A DNA stretch of 64,000 nucleotides from the NCBI GenBank assembly GCA_022819825.1, contig JAJEGM010000016.1, forward strand, positions 29,453 through 93,452, written 5' to 3'. The DNA comes from Acidimicrobiia bacterium (GTDB lineage: Bacteria; Actinomycetota; Acidimicrobiia; Acidimicrobiales; Bin134). The position numbers were made by a program, and so were the translations under genes. Under the pieces are notes generated by a model. That model saw only the letters and a program-made list of their open reading frames with translations. It had not been told where the DNA came from and did not search any database. The first letter of the stretch is position 1. Every line of letters starts with the position of its first letter. Below are positions 1 through 7,644 of the stretch, piece after piece.

Positions 1-834
1 CAGGCAGGGATCGTCGGCATCTTCGGACACCCAGGCGGTGACCAGAATCCCGGTGTCGGGCAGCACGGTGGGCGACTGGGTGATGGTGAGCGTGATGGTG
101 GCCAGATCGACCTGGTCTTGCAGGGTGCGGAGCTGGCCCCGCAGCCGTTCCAGGGTGGTCTCGCGGTCGAGCAGCTCCCGCTCGAGCTCGGCCACATCTT
201 CGAGATCAGTGGCTGCTTGGAGGAAGTTCCGCAGTCGCTCCACGCTGGCCTCGGCAGTGATGATGCGGCTCCTCAGATCGACGATGATCTCGGTCACGTC
301 GTCGGAGCTGATCGACTGGTCCACCAGCCTGCCCACGCCGGCCAGCCGTTCGAGGGCGGTGGAGAAGTTGTCGGGCAGCACCTTGAAGGTGATGGCGGTA
401 CGGGGCAGAGGCTCGGTGCGGGTGGTTTGGGAGAACACGATGCCGCCCAAGCCCTGCACGATGGCCACCGCCTCCCGGCTGGCCGCGGTCACGTCGTCGG
501 CCTGCACTGAGATCTCGGCGGTGTAGATGATGTCGCGGCCCAGATCGGCGGGGGTGAGGGCGGTGGGAACGGCGAGGCCGCCTTCTTCCTCAGCCGGTCC
601 CATGTCATCTGCTGCCATTGCTGCTTCGGGTTCCGGGCGCGCCAGCCTCTCCCCCGAGTCGTCGGCCGCGGCCGCCGGGACATCGAAATCGGCAGGGGCG
701 GAAGCTTCTTCCATGTCGTCGTCACCGTTGTTGCAGGCGCCCAAGAACAGGAACAAGGCGCTGAACAACGCCAGAAGCATGAAGCTCAGGGTGTGGCGCT
801 TCGGCCTAGTTGAAGTGCGGATCGCGTCGTGCAT
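1..834 (-). CDS. DUF4349-type lipoprotein, 3' end cut by window edge
   Basis: The reading frame is open on the minus strand from an ATG at 834 to the window edge (278 codons seen). The start is preceded by a purine-rich GAGGGAG. The N-terminus carries a hydrophobic segment ending in the lipobox LGAC, so the protein should be lipidated and anchored outside the membrane. An acidic linker follows, then a domain with the pattern of DUF4349 (DIIYTAEISV, later a long Glu/Leu/Arg coiled-coil segment and QVDLATITLTI). Function of DUF4349 is unknown. The gene is divergent from the ECF sigma gene and has an ECF-type promoter (868-894), so it may be a target of that sigma factor. Confidence 0.8.
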   Translation of the reverse strand, partial: MHDAIRTSTRPKRHTLSFMLLALFSALFLFLGACNNGDDDMEEASAPADFDVPAAAADDSGERLARPEPEAAMAADDMGPAEEEGGLAVPTALTPADLGRDIIYTAEISVQADDVTAASREAVAIVQGLGGIVFSQTTRTEPLPRTAITFKVLPDNFSTALERLAGVGRLVDQSISSDDVTEIIVDLRSRIITAEASVERLRNFLQAATDLEDVAELERELLDRETTLERLRGQLRTLQDQVDLATITLTITQSPTVLPDTGILVTAWVSEDADDPCL

Positions 835-867
835 GGGTTTTCTCCCTCTTCGAGCGTTGCCAACTGA

Positions 868-894
868 GACGAAGGGCGGGGCGGATTAGTTCCC
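868..894 (-). promoter_or_regulatory. ECF-sigma type promoter of the DUF4349 gene
   Basis: On the minus strand GGGAAC (894-889) is followed after 17 bases by CGTC (871-868). This fits the GGAAC / CGTC promoter pattern known for many ECF sigma factors of the SigM/SigE type. The lipoprotein start lies 34 bases downstream, a normal leader length. Assignment to the neighbouring sigma factor is inference. Confidence 0.5.
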
Positions 895-981
895 GGCGAG
901 CCAGAGGCACAGTGCAACCTGCCGGGGGCGGCGGGTGGGTACCCTCGGGGAATCAGAGGCGCGGCGGATGACACGGAGCTG

Positions 982-1527
982 GTGGAGAAGGCCCAGAAAG
1001 GCGACCAAGACGCCCTCGATGCCCTGCTGCGCCAGCACTACAACAAGATCTACGCCATTTGCCGGCGGCTGGCCGGCAACGAGGCCGACGCCCTCGATGC
1101 CACCCAGGAAGCGCTCATCACCCTGGTGCGGCGTATCGACCGCTTCGACGGTCGGTCGAAGTTCACCACCTGGATGCACCGGGTGGTGACCAACGCCTGT
1201 TTGGACGAGCTGCGGCGGCGGGGCCGACGCCCGGTGCCGTCCCCCGTGGAAGAGCAGCCCTTGGCGGCGGCCGAGCGGCCGGTAGCCGACACAGTGGGCG
1301 ATCGCCTGGACATCGAAGCCGCTTTGGCCCAGCTTCCCGAGGAATTCCGGGTGCCGGTGGTGCTGTGCGATCAGGTGGGCTTGAGCTATGAGGAGATCGC
1401 CGAAGAACTGAACATCGCCCCCGGGACAGTGAGGTCCCGCATCTCCCGGGGGCGCCGGCGCCTGGCGGAAGTGCTGCGCGGGAACCCAGACGGCCCCGGC
1501 CAACGTCACACTGGGGAGAGACCATGA
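982..1527 (+). CDS. ECF RNA polymerase sigma factor, SigM-like
   Basis: A 181-residue sigma-70 family protein. Region 2 covers roughly residues 15-75 (ALLRQHYNKIYAICRR, then FTTWMHRVVTNACLDELRR). Region 4 covers about 110-160 (LPEEFRVPVVLCDQVGLSYEEIAEELN, then GTVRSRISRGRRRL). No ATG, GTG or TTG occurs in frame just before GTG 982, although the upstream codons (DDTEL) look like the usual beginning of such proteins. It overlaps the next gene by ATGA, the classic sigma/anti-sigma coupling. The position before trxB-trxA-cwlM matches sigM of mycobacteria, where SigM governs envelope-stress genes. Orthology is inferred from position and domain type. Confidence 0.88.
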   Translation: MEKAQKGDQDALDALLRQHYNKIYAICRRLAGNEADALDATQEALITLVRRIDRFDGRSKFTTWMHRVVTNACLDELRRRGRRPVPSPVEEQPLAAAERPVADTVGDRLDIEAALAQLPEEFRVPVVLCDQVGLSYEEIAEELNIAPGTVRSRISRGRRRLAEVLRGNPDGPGQRHTGERP

Positions 1528-2540
1528 GCGACGAACGCGGTCGGATGACCCCAGAGCAACTGGACGAGCTGGCCTCCGCCTATCTGGACGGGGAGGCCAC
1601 GGCAGAAGAGGCCGCCCTGGTGGAGAGCGATCCCCGGCTGCAAGAGATGGTGGAAGAGCTTCGGGCGGTCAGAAATATGGTGGGTGCCCCCGTGGAGGTG
1701 CCTTCCGACGAGGTGCGAGACCAGATGATCGCTCGAGCACTGGATCACCGGGCCCCGGTGGTGTCGATGAAGACGGCCCGGCGCCGGTTGCGGGCCATCC
1801 CCCCTCAGGCCAGGGTGATCCTGGCCGCGGCCGCGGTTGTGGCGGCCATTGCCGCGGTGGGTGTGACCATCTTTGAGCGGCAAGGAGACGAATTCGCCGA
1901 CGACGACATGGCATCCGCCCCCGTGGTGCAAGCCGCTGCGCCGGCGGACGCCGAGCACATGCCGCTGCCCGCTGCTGCCGACGAACCCGAGAGCATGGAA
2001 GCTGCCGAAGAACCGGCTGCGAGTTTTGATTCTGACGACGCTGATGATGTCTTCGCTACAGAAGCCCCTGCCGAGGAGATGATGGAAGACGAAATGGCCG
2101 TCGAACTCGTAGAAGCCCCCATGGACGACGGGGGCTACCCAGAAGAGGAACCACTGGAAGCCCCCGCCGAGGAGTCCGACGACGGGGAGGTGGCCATGGC
2201 CGATGAAGCGGCCGACGTTGCGCCGACATCAGGAGAGGAGCTCCTGGTATTCGAGACTGCGTCTGATCTCGTCGACTACATGATGCTGTTGGCTGAAGAC
2301 CTCGTCGACGCCCAAGGCACCAGCAGACTTGACGAAGCCACCGCAATCGACCTCATGGGCTGTCCGCTGTTCCCGGACGAGGGCATCGAATTGCTGAGTC
2401 GATTCGACGCCGTGGTCGATGAAGTGGAAGTGCAGGTGTCGGTGTACCTCGACGGCGATGATCTGCAATTGACGGAGACATCCCCGCCCCCCGATTGCGA
2501 ACTGCTCAATTCCCACACCTTCCTCAATTGGCTCGAATAG
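1524..2540 (+). CDS. Membrane-bound anti-sigma factor, acidic extracytoplasmic domain
   Basis: A 338-residue protein translationally coupled to the sigma gene by ATGA. The first ~85 residues resemble the cytoplasmic anti-sigma domain (DELASAYLDGEATAEEAALVE). No HxxxCxxC zinc-binding motif is visible. One membrane helix is predicted at about 97-116 (VILAAAAVVAAIAAVGVTIF). The outer part is extremely acidic and Ala/Pro-rich (about 120-245), ending in a small folded-looking segment with two cysteines (MGCPLF, PPDCELL). By position it corresponds to the SigM anti-sigma factor of mycobacteria (Rv3912/RsmA). The role is inferred from coupling, topology and location. Confidence 0.75.
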   Translation: MSDERGRMTPEQLDELASAYLDGEATAEEAALVESDPRLQEMVEELRAVRNMVGAPVEVPSDEVRDQMIARALDHRAPVVSMKTARRRLRAIPPQARVILAAAAVVAAIAAVGVTIFERQGDEFADDDMASAPVVQAAAPADAEHMPLPAAADEPESMEAAEEPAASFDSDDADDVFATEAPAEEMMEDEMAVELVEAPMDDGGYPEEEPLEAPAEESDDGEVAMADEAADVAPTSGEELLVFETASDLVDYMMLLAEDLVDAQGTSRLDEATAIDLMGCPLFPDEGIELLSRFDAVVDEVEVQVSVYLDGDDLQLTETSPPPDCELLNSHTFLNWLE

Positions 2541-2600
2541 CCCTTGCCCCCTCTCCCCCAACATCCGATCTGACACACCTCGGCGGTAGTCTGAAGTCCT

Positions 2601-2930
2601 ATGGCTGAAGCCTCTGAGCCGAAAGACGAAGCAACCACTGCTTCCATGCTGGGGCTGTCTGAGGACTGGCCCGAGCAGGCTGCCGATGCCGTGGTGAACG
2701 CGGTGGACAAGGTCCGCGATGTAACCACCGGGCCGGTTATCAACATCAGCCGCCTACTGGCCTACCTCATTTTCGGCGTGTTTCCCCTGGTTATCGTGTT
2801 GGTGCTGGGCATCATCGCGGCGGTACGCGGGTTAGAGATAGCCACCGGGCGGGCTTGGGCCGCTCACGGCATCCTCGGTTTGCTGTTCGTATCACTCGGT
2901 GCTCTTGCCTGGTCGAGGCGAGCCTCATGA
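2601..2930 (+). CDS. Small hypothetical membrane protein
   Basis: A 109-residue protein with a soluble N-terminal half and two predicted membrane helices (about 50-73, IFGVFPLVIVLVLGIIAAV, and 84-103, AHGILGLLFVSLGALAW). No family is recognised. The stop overlaps the trxB start as ATGA, so the two genes are probably co-translated. It may be a membrane accessory of the thioredoxin operon, but nothing in the sequence shows a function. Confidence 0.65.
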   Translation: MAEASEPKDEATTASMLGLSEDWPEQAADAVVNAVDKVRDVTTGPVINISRLLAYLIFGVFPLVIVLVLGIIAAVRGLEIATGRAWAAHGILGLLFVSLGALAWSRRAS

Positions 2931-3904
2931 CCGCCACTGAGCAGGACATCCGCAATGTGATCATCGTCGGCTCAGGCCCGGCGGGGCTCACGGCGGCCAT
3001 CTACTCGGCTCGGGCAAACCTCGCTCCCCTGGTGATCGAAGGCGAGCCCTCGTCCACCAGCGACCAACCCGGCGGCCAGTTGATGCTCACCACCGACGTG
3101 GAGAACTACCCCGGCTTTCCCGACGGGGTGATGGGCCCGGAGCTGATGATCAAGTTCCGAGAGCAGGCTCAGCGATTCGGCGCGGAGATGCTCACCGACA
3201 AGGTCACGAAGGTGGATCTGTCGGGGCCGCCCCACGGCGTGTGGGTGGGCGATCCAGCTGCGCCCGAGCCCACCTACCGGGCGTGGGCGGTGATCGTGTC
3301 CACCGGCGCCCAGTCGCTCATGCTGGGCTTGGAAGCCGAAGAACGGCTCATCGGCCATGGTCTTTCCACTTGTGCCACCTGCGACGGGTTCTTCTTCCGA
3401 GACCAGCACATCGCCGTGGTGGGCGGAGGTGACTCCGCCATGGAGGAGGCCACCTTTTTGACTCGATTTGCCTCAAAAGTCACGGTAATACACCGAAGAG
3501 ACGAACTGCGGGCCTCCAAGATCATGCAGGATCGGGCGTTCGCCAACGATCGCATCGAGTTCCTGTGGAACAATGTGGTAACTGACATTCTCGGCGAAGA
3601 CAAGCTCGCCGGCATCGAGGTGCAGAACACCGTCACCGGCGAAGCCTCAGTGCTGGATGTGACCGGACTGTTCATCGCCATCGGCCACCGGCCCAACACC
3701 GACCTGTTCGAAGGGCAGCTGAAGCGCAAGGAGAACGGGTATCTGGTGACCGAACCCGACTCCAGCCGCACCGAGATCGAGGGCGTTTTCGCCTGCGGCG
3801 ACGTGCAAGACGACTTCTACCGCCAGGCAGTAACCGCCGCCGGCTCGGGCTGCATGGCCGCTATCGACGCTGAGCGGTGGCTGGAGTCCGCCGGACACGG
3901 CTAA
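2927..3904 (+). CDS. trxB: Thioredoxin reductase
   Basis: A 325-residue NADPH:thioredoxin oxidoreductase (flavoprotein). The FAD-binding GSGPAG lies at about 15-20. The redox-active CATC is at about 149-152 and the NADPH-binding GGGDSAMEEA follows at about 167-176. The C-terminal FAD motif GVFACGDVQD is also present. Length is normal for the low-molecular-weight class. The ATG at 2927 was chosen because it overlaps the previous stop as ATGA and gives the usual short N-terminus; the open frame extends 24 codons further upstream but only over the preceding gene. It reduces the thioredoxin encoded 62 bases downstream. Confidence 0.97.
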   Translation: MTATEQDIRNVIIVGSGPAGLTAAIYSARANLAPLVIEGEPSSTSDQPGGQLMLTTDVENYPGFPDGVMGPELMIKFREQAQRFGAEMLTDKVTKVDLSGPPHGVWVGDPAAPEPTYRAWAVIVSTGAQSLMLGLEAEERLIGHGLSTCATCDGFFFRDQHIAVVGGGDSAMEEATFLTRFASKVTVIHRRDELRASKIMQDRAFANDRIEFLWNNVVTDILGEDKLAGIEVQNTVTGEASVLDVTGLFIAIGHRPNTDLFEGQLKRKENGYLVTEPDSSRTEIEGVFACGDVQDDFYRQAVTAAGSGCMAAIDAERWLESAGHG

Positions 3905-3966
3905 CCCCGAAATCCGCTGATAGGCTGACCATTCCTCGAACGCTGCAACCGAAGGGATCCCCGAAG

Positions 3967-4296
3967 ATGGCCGAGAGCATCACCACGCTCACCAATGAGA
4001 CCTTTGATGAGGTCATCGGCAGCGCGGAGCTGCCGGTTGTTGTCGATTTCTGGGCCGAGTGGTGCGGCCCGTGCAAGATGATCGCCCCGATCCTCGATGA
4101 GATCGCGGTTGAGAAGGCCGGCGTGATCAACGTGGCCAAGCTCAACGTGGACGACGCCCAAGACGTGGCGCTTCGGTACCAGGTGATGAGCATTCCCACG
4201 CTGATCGTGTTCAAAGACGGAGAGCCGGCCAAGCGGATCGTGGGCGCCAAGGGCAAGCAGCAGCTGCTTCAGGAGATCGGCGAAGTCGCCTTCTAG
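3967..4296 (+). CDS. trxA: Thioredoxin
   Basis: A 109-residue cytoplasmic thioredoxin with the canonical active site FWAEWCGPCKM at about residues 27-37 and the cis-proline segment MSIPTLIVFKDG. The ATG at 3967 follows the purine stretch GAAGGGATCCCCGAAG and gives the usual N-terminus (MAESITTLTNETFDEV). It is the substrate of the adjacent TrxB and supplies reducing power for disulfide reduction. The trxB-trxA pair next to the origin is conserved in Actinobacteria. Confidence 0.97.
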   Translation: MAESITTLTNETFDEVIGSAELPVVVDFWAEWCGPCKMIAPILDEIAVEKAGVINVAKLNVDDAQDVALRYQVMSIPTLIVFKDGEPAKRIVGAKGKQQLLQEIGEVAF

Positions 4297-4340
4297 TTTT
4301 CGCTCATAAGCTGCGGGGGGTTGTAGCAGGAGCACCAGTT

Positions 4341-5321
4341 TTGGCCGATACCCAACTCCCCACCTTGAAACGAGGAGACGAGAGCGAAGACGTCGTTCTT
4401 TTGCAGCAGCAGCTGGCAACGGCCGGGTTCGCCCTCGCGCTGGCAGCAAACGGGAGTTTTGACGCCTCCACCGCGGCAGCCGTTGCCGATTTCCAAGCCA
4501 GTCGGGGGCTGACTGTGGACGGGATCTGCGGTCCGCATACCTGGAACGCATTGCAAGAGGCCAACTGGTCGCTGGGCGATCGAAACCTGTACTTGAGCCA
4601 GCCGATGCTGCGGGGGGACGATGTGGCCGAGTTGCAGCTGCGCCTGGGCTCGTTGGGCTTTGACGCTGGACGGGTAGACGGCATTTTCGGCCCCAATACT
4701 GCTGGCGCGGTCACAGAATTCCAGGTGAACAGCGGTCTAATCGTCGATGCGGTGTGCGGGGAGGAGACAACCGGCTCGCTCCAGCGCATGTCGGCCAGAG
4801 TGACGCCGGCCACGGTGGCCGCGGTTCGAGAGCGGGCCAAGCTCCAGGGGGCACCTCGACGGCTAACCGAACAGCACATCATGATCGCATCCACGAGCAC
4901 CATGGCCGCGGTGGCGGGAGAGTTGGCCACCGGTTTGCGTCGATCAGGGGCTACCGTGAGCGAAGTCTGCGACTGGCCGGAGGCCGAGCGAGCCGACGAG
5001 GCCAATCGCTTGACCGTGGATGTGTACCTGGGATTGCTCCCCTCAGAAGAGGCGGAGTGCCGAGTGGCCTACTTTGCCACCGAGGGATTTGTCTCCCCTG
5101 GCGGCCACCGATTGGCCAGTATCCTGGGACAACGGCTCCCTGCCGCCTTGGGCATTGACGGGGCTGATGTGAGGGGCATGCGGTTGCCTGTGCTGCGTCA
5201 CACCCGTATGACCGCGGTTCAGTGCCGTGTCGGCCCCACTGGCCTCGTGCAAGCCCGTCTCTCTCCCCTAGCGCGCTCCATAGAAGGCAGCCTCGCCCGC
5301 TGGGCCACCCAACCCGCTTGA
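4341..5321 (+). CDS. CwlM-like protein: two PG-binding domains plus degenerate amidase domain
   Basis: A 326-residue protein starting at TTG 4341. Two peptidoglycan-binding_1 repeats lie at about 8-72 and 86-150 (VVLLQQQLATAGF, DGICGPHTW; VAELQLRLGSLGF, DGIFGPNT). The rest (about 178-325) keeps the Amidase_3 topology (ELATGLRRSGATV; LASILGQRLPAALGIDG; LPVLRHTRMTAVQCRVG). The catalytic motifs are not visible: the DPGHGG segment reads MIASTST, the SxHxD segment reads LGLLPSE and the final E-containing strand reads VQCRVGP. CwlM of mycobacteria, at the same place between trxA and parB, is a regulator of MurA rather than a lytic enzyme; this protein is probably also non-catalytic. It converges on parB with no gap. 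Confidence 0.82.
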   Translation: MADTQLPTLKRGDESEDVVLLQQQLATAGFALALAANGSFDASTAAAVADFQASRGLTVDGICGPHTWNALQEANWSLGDRNLYLSQPMLRGDDVAELQLRLGSLGFDAGRVDGIFGPNTAGAVTEFQVNSGLIVDAVCGEETTGSLQRMSARVTPATVAAVRERAKLQGAPRRLTEQHIMIASTSTMAAVAGELATGLRRSGATVSEVCDWPEAERADEANRLTVDVYLGLLPSEEAECRVAYFATEGFVSPGGHRLASILGQRLPAALGIDGADVRGMRLPVLRHTRMTAVQCRVGPTGLVQARLSPLARSIEGSLARWATQPA

Positions 5322-6200
5322 CTAAGCGTGGAGCATTACCCGGTAAATCCGCTCCAGATCATCCAAGTCAGCAAACTTGATCACCAGTTTTCCCTGACCC
5401 TTGCCGAGCGTCACATCCACCTTGGTGCTGAGGTGATCGCTCAGCAGGCTCTCCAGTTCTAGTACCGCCGCTCCCCTATCAGCGCCGCTCTGTCCCTGTG
5501 AAAGCTGCTTGGGCTTTTTGACCGGCGGAGCAACGCCCCGGGCCTCTTGTTCGACCATTCGCACTGTCAGGCCGTCTGCCACTGCTTTCTTGGCCAGCTT
5601 GATCAAGCGCTTCTCGTTGGAGATGCCGAGCAGGGCCCGGGCATGGCCGGCTGACAGTGAGCCGTTGACCACCATGGTTTTGACCTCGTCGGGGAGATGC
5701 AAGAGACGCACCGTGTTCGCCACTGCCGATCGGCTCCGACCGAGCCGTTTCGCCACGGTCTCCTGGGTGAATCCAAACTCCTCTATCAACTGCTGGCACG
5801 CCGCCGCCTCCTCAATGGCGTTCAGGTCTTCGCGGTGCAGGTTCTCCAGCAGGGCTTGCTCGAGGGCATCGGCGTTTTCCGCGGTGCGGACAACCGCGGG
5901 AATCCGATCAAGTCCCGCCTGTCGGGCGGCCCGGCAACGGCGCTCGCCGGCGATCAGCTCGTATTTTCCGTCTTCACTGGGACGGACCAACACCGGCTGG
6001 AGCACGCCAACTTCTCGGATCGACTCTGTGAGTACATTCAATGCCGCCTGGTCGAACTTGTCCCGCGGCTGGTACGGATTCACCGAGATGGCATCAAGGG
6101 GGAGCTCCAAGAACGAAGCTGAGCGCATCCCATCGGACGTCGATGAGGAGTCGGAAATGAGGGCACTGAGTCCCCTACCCAACCCTGGCGAGCGAGCCAT
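5322..6200 (-). CDS. parB: Chromosome-partitioning protein ParB
   Basis: A 292-residue ParB/Spo0J CTPase. The N-terminal nuclease-fold domain carries NPYQPR (about 41-46) and the CTP-binding segment AGERRCRAA. The helix-turn-helix (FTQETVAKRLGRSRSAVANT) binds parS, and the C-terminal ~50 residues form the dimer domain (ELESLLSDHLSTKVDV). A strong AAGGAGG lies just before ATG 6200. It starts inside the end of parA (26-base overlap), so the two are translated together. It loads at parS (7033-7048) and works with ParA and SMC to segregate origins. Confidence 0.97.
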   Translation of the reverse strand: MARSPGLGRGLSALISDSSSTSDGMRSASFLELPLDAISVNPYQPRDKFDQAALNVLTESIREVGVLQPVLVRPSEDGKYELIAGERRCRAARQAGLDRIPAVVRTAENADALEQALLENLHREDLNAIEEAAACQQLIEEFGFTQETVAKRLGRSRSAVANTVRLLHLPDEVKTMVVNGSLSAGHARALLGISNEKRLIKLAKKAVADGLTVRMVEQEARGVAPPVKKPKQLSQGQSGADRGAAVLELESLLSDHLSTKVDVTLGKGQGKLVIKFADLDDLERIYRVMLHA

Positions 6201-6981
6201 CAGCTACCTCCTTGGCTAGTTCACGGTAGGCCAGCGCTCCTCGTGACCGTGGATGAGTGACGGTTACCGGAGCCCCGTATGACGGCGCTTCTGCCAAGCG
6301 GATATTCCGGGGGATCATCTGATGGCAGACTTTGTCGCCAAAGTAGCTCCGAATCTCCGAGGCCACTTGGGCCGACAGCTTGGTGCGACCGTCGTACATC
6401 ACGAGCACGATGAGAGAAATGTCCAAATCACTGTTGAGGCTGTTGCGAACCAATTCGATATTCCGCATCAGCTGTCCCAGGCCCTCCAGGGCGTAGTACT
6501 CGCACTGGATCGGAACCATTACTTCACGAGCAGCAGCCAGGGCGTTGACGGTGAGCAGGCCCAACGATGGAGGGCAGTCGATGAAAACGAAGTCGAATTC
6601 GCCGTACACGGTAGACAGGGCAGAATCCAGTCTCCGCTCTCGGTTGAACGCCGGCACAAGCTCTATCTCCGCCCCAGCAAGGTCCAAAGTGGACGGCGCC
6701 ACCCAGAGGTTCTCTACCTGAGTGGCAACAATGCTCTCCCTCAGGGTCCCGTTTTGCAGCAACACGTCGTAAGTGGACACGCCGCCGGAGAACGGATCGA
6801 TGCCCAGGCCGGTGGTGGCATTGGCCTGAGGGTCCAGGTCGACCACCAGCACGCGGTGGCCATTCTCAGCAAGGCACGCAGAGAGGTTGACGGTGGTCGT
6901 GGTCTTTCCAACGCCGCCCTTTTGATTAGCAACCGCGATCACACGCCATGTCCGAGTTTGGTGTATTTCGCCAATAGACAC
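6175..6981 (-). CDS. parA: Chromosome-partitioning ATPase ParA/Soj
   Basis: A 268-residue Walker-type ATPase with deviant Walker A KGGVGKTTTTVN (about 21-32), Walker A' VVDLDPQANATTG and Walker B FVFIDCPPSLG. It drives movement of ParB-parS complexes. The frame begins at GTG 6981 without a clear ribosome-binding site. The 90-base gap to rsmG contains the parS palindrome. Confidence 0.96.
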   Translation of the reverse strand: MSIGEIHQTRTWRVIAVANQKGGVGKTTTTVNLSACLAENGHRVLVVDLDPQANATTGLGIDPFSGGVSTYDVLLQNGTLRESIVATQVENLWVAPSTLDLAGAEIELVPAFNRERRLDSALSTVYGEFDFVFIDCPPSLGLLTVNALAAAREVMVPIQCEYYALEGLGQLMRNIELVRNSLNSDLDISLIVLVMYDGRTKLSAQVASEIRSYFGDKVCHQMIPRNIRLAEAPSYGAPVTVTHPRSRGALAYRELAKEVADGSLARVG

Positions 6982-7032
6982 TTGGGGGATTCTCCCTCAC
7001 CCTCAACCTTGTATCAAGCACCCCCTCGTCAA

Positions 7033-7048
7033 TGTTCCACGTGGAACA
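7033..7048. promoter_or_regulatory. parS centromere site
   Basis: TGTTCCACGTGGAACA is a perfect 16-base palindrome matching the parS consensus (TGTTTCACGTGAAACA with the symmetric variant T-C/G-A). It lies between parA and rsmG, about 4 kb from dnaA, where chromosomal parS sites usually cluster. It is the ParB loading site. Confidence 0.92.
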
Positions 7049-7071
7049 TGTGGGGGCACTTTCCGACGTCT

Positions 7072-7629
7072 TTAGCTTGTTCTTGTGGAGCGGTGGAATC
7101 TTGGGGGGGATTGGGTTAGGCGGTCGGGGGCCATACCCTGTTTGGCCAGCATGTCTGAGGGCCAGGGGGTGGGGTTGGGGGCGGCGCTGACTATGAGCTC
7201 GCCACCGGAGCGGAGCAGGGGAGCAGCGGCTTCGACTACCGACGATGGTGGGCCGAAGCTGCGGGCGGTTACCAGATCGGCGCGACCGCGGTATTGCTCG
7301 TCTTCACCGAGGTGCTCAGCGGCCACATGGAGGACATCGACGCGCTCCGACCAGCCGAGACGGGCGCAGTGCAGTTCCAGGAAAGCGGCTCTGGACAGCG
7401 AGGACTCCACCAGCGTCCACTTCGATTGAGGCCAGACCGCGGCCAACACCAAAGCCGGCAAGCCCCCGCCGCTCCCCAAGTCGACGGCTGCCAATGGAAT
7501 TGCGGCAACTACTGAGGCAAACCCCAAGGAGTGCTCGATGTGCTGGTTGACGCCCCGGCCGCCGATCCAGCCCCGCCCCTGAGCTTGGCCGAGTACATCG
7601 GCCAGCTTCGCCCGATCAGCACGGTCCAC
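7072..7629 (-). CDS. rsmG: 16S rRNA (guanine-N7) methyltransferase RsmG
   Basis: A 185-residue SAM-dependent methyltransferase that methylates G527 of 16S rRNA (E. coli numbering). The SAM-binding motif AVDLGSGGGLPALVLA lies at about 47-62; ARSFGPPSSVVEAAAPLL follows in the C-terminal half. The start is GTG 7629. It sits in the conserved parA-rsmG-jag-yidC order, 15 bases after jag. The length is a little below the usual ~200-240. Confidence 0.92.
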   Translation of the reverse strand: MDRADRAKLADVLGQAQGRGWIGGRGVNQHIEHSLGFASVVAAIPLAAVDLGSGGGLPALVLAAVWPQSKWTLVESSLSRAAFLELHCARLGWSERVDVLHVAAEHLGEDEQYRGRADLVTARSFGPPSSVVEAAAPLLRSGGELIVSAAPNPTPWPSDMLAKQGMAPDRLTQSPPRFHRSTRTS

Positions 7630-7644
7630 GTCTATCAGGTCAAG

